Below are positions 54,910 to 64,000 of a DNA stretch of 64,000 nucleotides, piece after piece. The stretch comes from Rhabdophis nuchalis (taxonomy: Eukaryota; Chordata; Lepidosauria; Squamata; Natricidae): the NCBI GenBank assembly GCA_039707465.1, contig CM077645.1:62958850-63022849 (forward strand), in the 5' to 3' direction. The position numbers and the translations under genes were made by a program. The notes beneath the pieces are model-generated. The model was not told the DNA's origin. It searched no databases and was given only the letters and a program-made list of their open reading frames with translations. Position 1 is the stretch's first letter, and every line of letters starts with the position of its first letter.

Positions 54910-55750
54910 TAAATAAATAATAAATAGTTACTAACAGTTGACCAACTTGATCGCACTCATTCACTCATGCTCAATCGATCAGTTATTGCCCTAACAGGTC
55001 TGCTTCGGGTCAGGGTATAAGCAAGATATCTAATGCTCCCCTCCAATCTTTGGAACACATGTTTTGATAAATAATGGATTTTATTGCTTAACAAAAACCA
55101 CCCTCAGTGTTGTTTTTGCTTAGCCCTTTTACCTTATTTCATTGAGTTTTGGACACGATTCATTCTTTATTATATTTAGAAAGTGATCTCTTTCGGAATG
55201 GTCTGTTTCTTGAATCATTCAACTGACATTCATAATCCTTATTTAGGAAGTAAATGAGAAGATTCCTCCTGATATTTTAGTTCAGTTTTTAGCTATATCT
55301 CAAAACAGCCACTTTGACAAATATTTCAATGCTATTGCTTTTTATGGATGTAATCTGGCTTTCAGATTTTTCAGCTTTTCAAATTTTCACCTTCTTTAGT
55401 GTCCAGTTTAATATTTTTCTCTTATTTAGATGCTTATACCTTGAGCAAAATTAATCAGAAACCCTTAATTTCTATGCAAAACCTTACCAATCGTCCCTAT
55501 TCTGTGTCAGTACCAATGCAGGAGTCAAAGGTAATAAACTTCCTTATCAAGTATTCTTCATGGTGTCCCAGATATATTAGAAATATTTTTCCAAAAAGAA
55601 GACATTTGTTGGGGCTATATTAAAGTGTTAACATTGCTGATATTTAAACATTAAACATCAATATTTGCCACCAGAACCTATTTTTATTTGTGTCCATTTG
55701 ATGATTTTCAAGGATGTAACTTCTCTGCCAGCTGATCGTAAAATCTTTTC
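54910..55750. other. Stretch without recognised content
   Basis: AT-rich; nothing assigned. Confidence 0.5.
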
Positions 55751-55757
55751 TCTGATT

Positions 55758-55970
55758 GCAATAGCATTTAGACATATACTGCTTCATAGTACTTTACAGC
55801 CATCTCTAAGCAGTTTACAGAGTCAGCATATTGCTCCCAACAATCTGAGTCTTCATTTTACTAAACCTCAGAAGGATGGAAGAATGAGTCAATTCTGAGT
55901 CTGTCAGAATCGAACTCCTGGCAATTAGCCTGCAATACCTCACTCTAACCACTGCACCACCATGGCTCTG
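55758..55970 (-). mobile_element. tRNA-derived SINE, same family as 12641-12824
   Basis: On the minus strand, head 'gagccatggtggtgcagtgg' and B-box-like 'ggagttcgattctg'. The tail 'tgtaaactgcttagagatgg...atatgtctaaatgctattgc' resembles a CR1/L2 3' end. It is the better-preserved of the two copies. Confidence 0.8.
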
Positions 55971-55974
55971 AAGG

Positions 55975-57000
55975 ATATGATCTTCTCTGTGACGAACATC
56001 TCAAAACCAAAATGGAAAGCCATTTCCACATTGTCAGCTGAAGCTCACCAAGTGATTTAAATTTTTTCAAGTGATGGCATAACACAAGTGATGGCATAGC
56101 AAATATAAAACAAGTGTCTATATAGCATTGTTTGGGAAGCACAAAATATGGGCAAAATTGCCATGCAGAGCACTTAACAAGACAGCCTAATTTTAGTCTT
56201 AGCTTTTGCATATGAAGCGCTTAACACAGCTGCATTTTACATTTTAACAAACAAACTTATATTTTTGGTATAAATACAAACAATACAAATAAATAACAAG
56301 CATGATTTATGAGATGATAATCAATAACTTAAAGTGACATTTCATCTCCTGAAAGTAGAATACAGGTAGTAAAGCATGAAAGCCTAATCTGCTGTATTAA
56401 CATTTGCCTGAAGTACTTGGCATATAATTAGAGCCATCATAATTAATTTTCCTTTCCTTTATGTCCACGGATTTCAGTAAGGAAACATTTACTAAATACA
56501 GGAACAAACACACTTGTCAGTTAGCAAAGGTTACGCTGTTTTAATTTTTAGAAAACTATGAAAGCTTTATATTAGCGATCACAGCTGTGAAATAACCAAA
56601 TGTTGATTAAGATGAAAACAAATAGTCTAGTAAAAAGTATGCAAGTCAACTGTGCTTTTCAACTCAAGGTGAGAGAGAAATTAAACAGGAATCTTGTCTG
56701 ATGGATGGTGTTGTATATAATTTCAGCAACCATTGTCCAGGGGACAAATTTCAAACTGGTGTTTCAAGACAAAGAACAGGCTGCCGGTCTCACTGAAAGG
56801 AGAAATGATACTTTGCCAGCAGTTGATATAAACTGCTGAGGCACCCCTTCAATATTCTGTCAGGTCTTCGGGAAAATAACTTCAAAGATTCAGTCCCATT
56901 AGAGAAAGTGGCAGTGAGATTTGATGATGGATCTACAACACATCTGTCTCTGCCCCAACATGAAGCAGGAAAAGAATAAGGTTATCAGGAGTCAAAGGAC
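55975..57000. other. Stretch without recognised content
   Basis: About 56640-56960 has higher complexity and balanced composition but no identifiable frame. It could be conserved non-coding DNA; this cannot be judged from one sequence. Confidence 0.4.
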
Positions 57001-57002
57001 TA

Positions 57003-57006
57003 CACG

Positions 57007-57039
<33 letters not shown>
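57003..57039. repeat. (AC)n microsatellite
   Basis: About 18 units, starting with two CG-containing variants. Confidence 0.93.
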
Positions 57040-57042
<3 letters not shown>

Positions 57043-57287
57043 ATTATATATTGTGTAGTCTTTTTTCTAATTCACACTGTTCTTGGTGAGTGATAAAAAA
57101 CCATCCTTTTTTAAAAATTGGAAGCTTACGGTTTCTTTCTGGTATGTGCATGAATGTGTAATGCTTATTGCTGAGCATATGAATAAAGGCAGGGCATCTA
57201 GATATTTTCTTTCTTGTGAATTTCTTACTACTATTACTGAGGAAAACGTACAAGAAAAGTTGAACTGGAATCCTTTTGCTATTATAG

Positions 57288-57896
57288 GTAGTCCTGGATT
57301 TATAACCACAATTGAGCCCCAAATTTCTGTTCTTAAGTGAGACCTTTGTTAAGTGAGTTTTGCTCCATTTTACAACCTTCCTTGCCCCAGTTGTTAAGTG
57401 AATCACTGCGGCTGGTAAATTAGTAACTCAGCTGTTAAGTGAATATGGCTTCCCCATTGACTTTGCTTATCAGGAGGTCACCAAAAGTGATCACAGGATC
57501 TTGGGAAACAACAACGGTTATATTTTTATTACATGTTATTATATATTATATTTTTATTAATTTTAATCAGAGTTAGTTTGGGGTTTTTTTCCACGTTTCG
57601 GCCAGGTTGAATATGTTTTTAAAAGCTTTTTAACTTTTGTATATTTGTTTTTATTCTGGCTGTACACCGCCCTGAGATCTTCGGGAGTAGGGCGGTATAA
57701 AAAAACCAATAAACTAAACTAAACTAAACTAAATAATGAACCAGTTACCAAGCGTCTGAATTTTGATCACATGATCATGGGGAGGCTGCAAAGGTCATAA
57801 TCATGAAAAACAGTTGCAAGTCACATTTCTCAGTGCCATTGTAACTTGGAACAGTCACTAAATAAATGGTTGTAAAATTGAGAACTACACCTGTAC
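57288..57896 (+). mobile_element. 'caggtagtcctcgacttac' DNA family copy interrupted by L2
   Basis: It begins 'aggtagtcctggatttataac' after TA and ends 'aattgagaactacacctg' before TA. The family body is split: 57288-57525 and about 57736-57896. Between them sits an L2 3' end with its (AAACT)n tail. Confidence 0.75.
57526..57735 (+). mobile_element. L2 3' end inserted in a DNA transposon
   Basis: Contains 'gttagtttgggg', 'ccacgtttcggcc', 'tgtacaccgccctgag' and 'gggcggtataaaaaaacc', then an (AACTA)n tail. Extreme 5' truncation. Confidence 0.82.
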
Positions 57897-57899
57897 TAC

Positions 57900-59120
57900 T
57901 AATCTACATCACTGTACTTCCTGAATAAACCCAAGATTTCTGTTCTTGTTTTTCACTCAAGCTATCATTTGAATAGATTTCAGTAATTGTAGAATGAATA
58001 CGTAGAAAAAGGCAATGCTTTTTGCTTCAGTGAAAGCTGATCACAGGATTAGAATGTCAGGCTAATAAACGGTAACTGATCTATTTCTGCATAAGGAACA
58101 TTATTTAAGGCCTTCCACTTTAAACAGATACAAGTAGAATGCAGACTGCCAAATCAGCATAACATCAAGCTGGGTTTTTTGGGTTTAAGCCAGTTGTGTT
58201 CCATTTGTACTCAATATCCATAAATCCTGGGTTATGGATTGCACTCTATCTTTTACAGTTAATAATTGATTGCCCAGGTTGTATATGGATTATCTTGATC
58301 TGGCTCAATTAAGGAGAAAAGAGGGAAAAACCACAATCTAATAAACTTTTCCTTAGAGATCTGCATCATTTGTTTGGAATTTTCCTGTTCATTTCTATCA
58401 ACACTTTAGATTTTACAAATATCTCTTTAAAGCAAGGAGTAGGCAACCATTGTTGTTGCTGTTATTATCAAGGGCTACATTCCCTTGGAGGTAATCTTAT
58501 AGGAATTGTATGGCAAAAGCAGACAGGAGGCTGAATCTTCTTGCAAACAGATAGGATTTATTTTCTTTTCCTTTCTGTTTTTCTCTTTCAATTCCTTCAC
58601 TTTTCGTGGTGTTATTCAAGAAGGTTTTTTTTTTCTAGGAACCACATCCTTGTCAGATGCTTCTTCATTTCCCAAAGATTCTATGCTATTCTAACCACAA
58701 TTTTCTGTAGCTGGGCCTCCAAGCTAATGCATTCACTTGTGTGCAGCTCTCTTGCTTTCAACATAGTGATAAATGGTAAAAGTAGGTAGTTCTGGGGATA
58801 GTTAAAATAAAGCCAAAGGCCAGGTTTAACATCTGAAGCATAAGTTGCCTGATTTTGCTTTAGGCTCTTAGCTACAGAAAAATCATATGTTTAAAAACTC
58901 CTGAAAAGGAGCCAGCTCATATGTCTCCCCAAATGTGTGGAGAGCTGAAAGCAGGAAGAAAGTGAACACAGTTCTGTCATTGTCATATCCAGCTTCACAA
59001 TTTTCTATGGGGAATTAAAAGTAAGCTATAGTCTCGTTAGCTACACAAATACAGCTATGCGTGCAATTCAGTAATACTCGTGTTTTGGATAACACAAAGG
59101 GATATATGTATGTGCAAGCC
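57900..59120. other. Stretch without recognised content
   Basis: The 62-82 codon frames at 58506-58789 are T-rich and unconvincing. Confidence 0.5.
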
Positions 59121-59128
59121 AATACAAG

Positions 59129-59493
59129 TACAGGTTAAGACCACAATTGAGCTCAACATTTCTGTTGCTAAGCGAGACAGTTCTTAAGTGAGTTTTACCC
59201 CATTTTATGACCTTTCTTTCCATAGCTGTTAATTGCATCACTGCAGTTGTTAAATTACTAACACAGTTGTTAAGTGAATCTAGCTTTCCCATTGACTTTG
59301 CTTTGTCAGAAGGTCACAAAAGGTGATCATATGACCTTAGGACACTGCAACCATCATAAATATGAGTCAATAGTCAAATGTCTGGATTTTGATCAGGCTC
59401 AATGGTTGTAACTGTAAAAAAGTCATTTTTTTCAGTGCCATAACTTTGAACGGTCACTAAATATAACTATTGAAAGTCAAGGACTATCTGAAA
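59129..59493 (+). mobile_element. 'caggtagtcctcgacttac' DNA family copy
   Basis: Near-complete body: 'aagaccacaattgagct', 'ttgctaagcgagaca', 'gtcagaaggtcacaaaagg', 'cataaatatgagtca', 'gaacggtcactaaat', and right end 'aaagtcaaggactatctg'. The left terminus is eroded. Confidence 0.75.
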
Positions 59494-59959
59494 AGTTTTC
59501 CTTCAGACGCTCATCTAAATGTAAGTAGGCTGAAGAGAGGCAAGTGTCTATAAGTCCTTCAAGCATTTAAAAAAATCACCCATATAAACTAATCCTGACA
59601 TGAAATTAGGAGAGATTGTTTGAATTAGGCAGGCATAATACTAACATTAAGTTACTGGTGTTTCACAGTTATACTGAAAAAAGGTATTATTTAGATATTA
59701 GAAGCTACATGGATAACCAATTGTCTGAACTAAAGCAAAACTAAATAAAACTGAATACAGATAATTAATTAATTACTCATTTCTCTCTTTGAATTACCAC
59801 AGCCTGGGAAGGAGTGTTTTATGGCCCATATAGCATTTCCAGCCATTGTAAGAGGTTATGCCACCCCGGAGTGGTCACATGGCTGTATTTGAGGCACTTG
59901 GCAAGCCATTTCATATTAACTTTATAGCATCCCAATGTCATGTGATTGCAATTTGTGTC

Positions 59960-60172
59960 TTTTGCTGGCTTCCAGTGTTTTTTGCTGATTTCCAGCCCCA
60001 AAAATGCCTATTTGGGAGAATAGACTCAGACACATAATAATTTGATGCACTTAACGATCATCCTAAAAATGGTCGTAAAATTGAATCCAGTGACATGGGT
60101 GCCTCGATTTACAGTCGTTGCAACCAAAATTCCTATCCCAATTGTGGTCATAAGTCAAGGACTATCTGTAAT
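59960..60172 (+). mobile_element. Related DNA family fragment, right end
   Basis: Ends 'gtggtcataagtcaaggactatctg' before TA. The upstream part ('cttaacgatcatcc', 'ggtcgtaaaattg') resembles the family only partly, so it may be a sister family. Confidence 0.5.
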
Positions 60173-60344
60173 GAATTTCAAAAAACAGAGTAGACAAGAC
60201 CTCTGTTCTAGTTAAACCCTTCTTGGAATAGGGTTTCTGGGCAAGACAACAAATTGTACTGTAAATTTTTTTAAAAAATCAACATGTCAAAATTATTACA
60301 TTATTTCATCATTATTGCATATAAGATTTTTTTTTACAATATTA

Positions 60345-61000
60345 AAGAGTGTCTAATATGCTCCCGGAAGGATCATCCATGAGAGCTACATCACAGGCAG
60401 TATATCAAACCAAATACTATCTATTGGAAAAGGCAGTGGCATCTACTCCAACATTCTGCCAAGAAACCGAATATATATTCACAAGTAAAACCAACATGAT
60501 GAAGACAAATGAGCTCCCAGCTTGGAAGACATTCAGTGAAATATTGAGAGGAGACGACAAACATGAACAGCACAGGTGTTTATGGTCTAGTTGGATAAAA
60601 ACCAAAAGAATATCTGGTTGCTGATGTACTCAATAGTAAAGGGGAAATTCAGTACTGTAAAGATACACAGTATATACCACTGTGGAACATCATATTCATG
60701 AATTAAGGAAAACTAGATATTGTTAAAGAAGAAATGTCAAGATCAAAAACTGACATTCTGAGAATCAGTGAATTAAACTGGATTAGAATTAGTCACCACC
60801 TCATGTCAGAAGAAATGGCACAGCCATCATTATTAGCCAAAAAGAATGTCAAAATCAACGATAGGATGCAAACGAAAAAAGAGAATAATTTGAATCCAAG
60901 GCAAGGCAATCAATGTTCGGATGATCCAGATCCATGGCCCAACCTCAGATTCAGACAACTTAGAAGCTGATGTTGTCAATATAACTTCCCCAAATTATGT
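60345..61000 (+). pseudogene. BovB/RTE LINE 5' region and endonuclease start, decayed
   Basis: One frame from 60734 gives 'MSRSKTDILRISELNWIRI', which corresponds to the N-terminal apurinic-type endonuclease motif of BovB elements (an E...I..L.IsELkW-like stretch), preceded by 'KLDIVKEE'. Upstream, 'gctcccggaaggatcat' and 'caggtgtttatggtctag' fit the 5' part of squamate BovB. Reading frames fail beyond about 60960. No RT domain is recognisable. Confidence 0.6.
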
Positions 61001-61750
61001 ATTGATTATTGAAGAATGCTAAAATTGAAATAAAATAAGGTTTGACATAACCAGAAAGCTAATAAGTATTAAAAATGGAGACAAGACTAAGGTGAGTACT
61101 GCCAAGAAATTTTGAATCTTATGGTTAATACTTTCTTTCAACAAAATAGAAGACCAAGCTTCACGACATCAGTGGATTGACAACACTAACTTTATATTAT
61201 ATATTCTGTATGTAATCAAATTATATACAAATCATATATTCTACATATTCTGTAACTAAAGACAGAGAAAGTCTATTCAGTTAACAAAACCAAAGCCTGG
61301 TGCTGATTAAAACTAAATTAAAGGAAACAAATGTAGCAAACTATCAACAATATACAACTTCAGTAATATTCTAATCTATATGATTATGTGGCAACAGTGT
61401 GGTATGTGGTATTTTTATTTATTTATCTCATCAATTTATATAGCTACCCTCTCGAGATATGATGCAGAATGGTGTACAATTGAGCAGCAACAATACTATA
61501 AATTGTCAAAGATGTAATGCATAAAATAATTGTGCCAGAAGAGTTTCAACAATGAAAACTAAACAATTAAAGTGGTTTCATAAGAAAACTTGAACTAGAT
61601 CTCACAGCTTCCTGAGTATTGTTTATATGTGTAAAGATGCAAAGAAATCTTGCAAATTTTATTTTCCCAGGCTCAAAAATGTAGGGATGGTGACTATAGT
61701 TACAAAATAGAGAGATTACGATAGATCTGTATGAAACTTTATTATGCAAA
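61000..61750. other. Mostly unrecognised; weak reverse LINE/SINE tail at 61410-61500
   Basis: 'tttttatttatttatctcatc...tagctaccctctcgag' resembles a short L2/SINE-type tail in reverse, without a clear end. Confidence 0.35.
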
Positions 61751-61751
61751 G

Positions 61752-61995
61752 GATTTATTTTTATTTTTATTTTATTATTTTATTAAATTTATACCCCGCC
61801 CTTCTCCTTGTTAGGACCCAGGCGGCGCACAGGCATTATTTAAAACCACAAAATACAATATATATCAATTAAAATATATTAAATTAATTAAACCCGTGCT
61901 AAAACCTTACCAAATTATAATTTATTTTTAAAAAGTCAGAAACGGGGGGCTATCCTAGGCCGGCTTGTTGGAATAAATATGTCTTAAGGATCATA
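61752..61995 (-). mobile_element. L2-type LINE 3' end
   Basis: On the minus strand the last codons read 'LKTYLFQQAGLG' and stop (about 61985-61950). A 3' UTR with 'cgccgcctgggtcctaac' and an (AAAAT)n tail follows. A different L2 subfamily from 33218-33680. Confidence 0.75.
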
Positions 61996-61999
61996 TTGT

Positions 62000-63685
62000 A
62001 TTGATTATGTATTGGCCAAGCTAGGGTTTTTTCCAGTTGCAATATTTGGCTGTGTAAACTAGAGTACCACAAGGACTGAACAAAGAAAAACGGGGGCTTT
62101 TAAACAGTGAACTTGAGAAAATTGGTGAAAATATCTTTGACAATGAACTCTAGACCATCAATGCTAGATGAAGGAAAATCAGACTTCACTGGAAGCACTT
62201 GTAATAAAACTTAAATATTTTGAACACTTAACATTGTTGAACACTGAGTTTTGAAGAAGACTCAGATGCTTGGAAAAATCATATACAATTGAAAAAGGGG
62301 CACTAAGGACAGAGGAATGAAGAAATAGAAAACAGGAACTCAATAGTGAAGTGATGTCTATTAGAGTTTAAAGAGTTTAAAGTGACAGAAAGATTGAACC
62401 ACAAAGAAACAAAGTTGTGTATGTGTAAGCATCTATATAGATGTAGATAATAACTATGTCTACATCATCTATATCTCTATTTATATCTATATAAAGATAT
62501 ACACACACTTCACAAATCATAGTATATATACATAGATAAATAGAGACACAAATCCACAAACATCTGTGTTACTACAAAGGCTCCCTTCACAAGAATGGTA
62601 TTATTTCATCCAACACCTGAATGAAATCTGAGAAAACATTTCCACTTTTTGTTATAAAAATCATAAGATTTAATAACAAAGCATAGTTTATACATAAATC
62701 AAAGACATATACAATTTCAAATACAATTTATTCTTGGCACAGCTTTCAGAGAAATCTCAAAGGAATCTAATAGTTTCTTTTCCTATGACTAGTGAAACTA
62801 GAGCATACATTTGAATAACTATTAGGCATACGTTATTTTTATTCATTCAAAATCTTTACTATTCGCAGAGCAACAGTGATTTTTATTAATATAGCCACCT
62901 TATTGTAATGCTTGTGAGTTTTCTAAGGGTGATTTTAATGTATTTATTTAAATAGTTATCCAACCATCTAAAAGTTGTGTACTACAGCATTGACTAGTTT
63001 CCATGAAATACAATTGCTGCTATTGAAATGAAACTTCATGCTATGAAAGCTATTGGAATATGAATCACAATGATTTTTTTTATTTAAGATTGAACCTGTT
63101 GAATAACAATTCAACATTCATTTCAACACAAACTCTAAGTGGAATGGGATTTTATAAAGTTGTCCATATATAAATATAAACAGAGACAGCAATAAGCCCA
63201 CCAACCCGATTTCCTCTGGTCCTTTGCTTATAGCCAGGTTGAAAGAGAGGCATGAGTGCATTTAAAGTCACTTGCTTATCTTTTTTACATTCAGAATCTT
63301 TTCAACAGGAATAATAATTTCACTCCGTGTTTTTCTTTAATAGGGAGACTAAAGCTGGAATTCATTGAAAGTTTGTCTCCATGCTCCAACTTCATTTAGG
63401 GAGAGTTAGAATTGCTTAGGAATAATGCAAATGCTTAGTTTTGGTTAAACATCCTTGGTGGTTGTTGTCCATCCTTATTTTGAAATACTGCCATGATCCA
63501 CATCTTCCAGTATAATAAATATAGGCTATGGTTTTTTTATTTCAGATTTCATTATCTTTTTAAATTTAGCAATCAGTTGTCAACTCTGAAATGTATCAAA
63601 AACCCTTTTAAAAGTGTATGTGTATGTATATAGCATTTTGCTAATCAGAAATTATTAATGTATTTAGTACATGCATTTTCATGGA
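62000..63685. other. AT-rich stretch without recognised content
   Basis: No repeat ends or credible frames. 62440-62530 is an imperfect (AT)(CTATAT)-rich run. Confidence 0.5.
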
Positions 63686-63689
63686 GAAA

Positions 63690-64000
63690 CTGTTGTAAGT
63701 TATAATGGCACTAAACAAATACCTTTACAACTGGTCCTCATACTTATAACCCCTGCAGTGTCCTGCAATTACATGATTGCCATTTACAACATTCACAGCA
63801 GCTCTTGACAAATAAAGTCAATGGAGAGGCCGGCAGTAAAATCACAAGTTACAGTCACATGATGTCTCATTTAACAACCACTCAACGACTGTGTCAGAAG
63901 TGATGTTGTAAGTCTGGCACAGCCACTTGTTGTTGTTGTTTAATTGCTTAACAACCATGTCAAACAACCAACTGTGTTGTTAAACAAGGATTATCTGCAG
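63690..64000 (-). mobile_element. 'caggtagtcc' DNA family copy, cut by window end
   Basis: Family blocks appear in reverse: 'ctttacaactggtcctc', 'gtcctgcaattacatgattg', 'caaataaagtcaatggagagg' and 'acaaggattatctgcag' at the edge. Contains a (GTT)n run at about 63928-63940. Confidence 0.55.

Noticed and set aside
57044..57406. 120-codon minus-strand frame
   Set aside because: It runs into the terminal part of a DNA transposon and has no protein-family resemblance.
1..64000. CRISPR arrays, bacterial operons, rRNA or stand-alone tRNA genes
   Set aside because: None seen. Tandem repeats are simple microsatellites without spacers, and tRNA-like boxes occur only inside SINEs.
1..64000. Endogenous retrovirus or other viral insertions
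   Set aside because: I saw no LTR pair, primer-binding site, or gag/pol/env-like frame; the RT motifs present are of non-LTR type.

Overview
This window is eukaryotic and reads as the gene-poor interior or intergenic sequence of a squamate reptile genome, most likely a snake. I cannot name the species. The inference rests on the mix of repeats: CR1/L3-like LINEs with short tandem tails, L2 LINEs, an L1 with a retained CpG-rich 5' region, BovB/RTE pieces, R4/Dong-like LINE remnants, several tRNA-derived SINE types of the kind seen in squamates, a SPIN-like hAT, many other short non-autonomous hAT elements, and a compound (GT)n-(GATA)n array. The background is AT-rich. No complete host protein-coding gene is visible. 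Almost every long reading frame is a transposon product, a frame across a low-complexity tract, or chance.

Layout. 1-2.5 kb: a hAT element, a remnant of a 'caggtagtcctcgacttacgacc'-type DNA transposon family, pyrimidine/purine tracts, and a hAT inside another hAT. 3.2-5.5 kb: a CR1/L3-like LINE split by a later L2 insertion that carries the RT palm (YADD). 5.9-6.4 kb: an L2 3' end with an (ATT)n tail. 7.2 kb: a hAT MITE. 7.83-9.85 kb: a complete L1-type insertion with flanking duplications, a 5' region, an intact 282-codon ORF1, a 3' UTR and poly(A), but no ORF2. 10.2-10.8 kb: a CR1/L3 3' end running into a pentamer microsatellite. 12-15.5 kb: old SINE, CR1, hAT and RTE-like debris. 17-18.5 kb: a near-perfect foldback hAT and another hAT. 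19.4-20.1 kb: a purine tract and the SPIN-like element. 20.5-22.0 kb, minus strand: a LINE whose 3' region contains a COBL-family-like coding segment. 22-25 kb: little recognisable. 25.3-30.2 kb: DNA transposons of several families. 30.4-32.3 kb: a decayed R4/Dong-like LINE. 33-37.9 kb: L2, CR1, a hAT and a 110-bp inverted repeat. 40-50 kb: sparse hATs, a 761-bp hAT with internal repeats, a possible orphan exon near 48.2 kb, and a second R4/Dong-like remnant. 51-64 kb: the GATA array, SINEs, BovB ends, L2 ends and several copies of the 'caggtagtcc' family.

The sequences do not form a pathway. They record successive waves of mobile-element insertion. Relative ages can be read from nesting (L2 after CR1/L3; one hAT family after another; L2 after a mariner-like element) and from retained flanking duplications. 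The two loci most worth following are the ORF1-only L1 insertion (7831-9845) and the LINE with the captured COBL-like segment (20592-22037).
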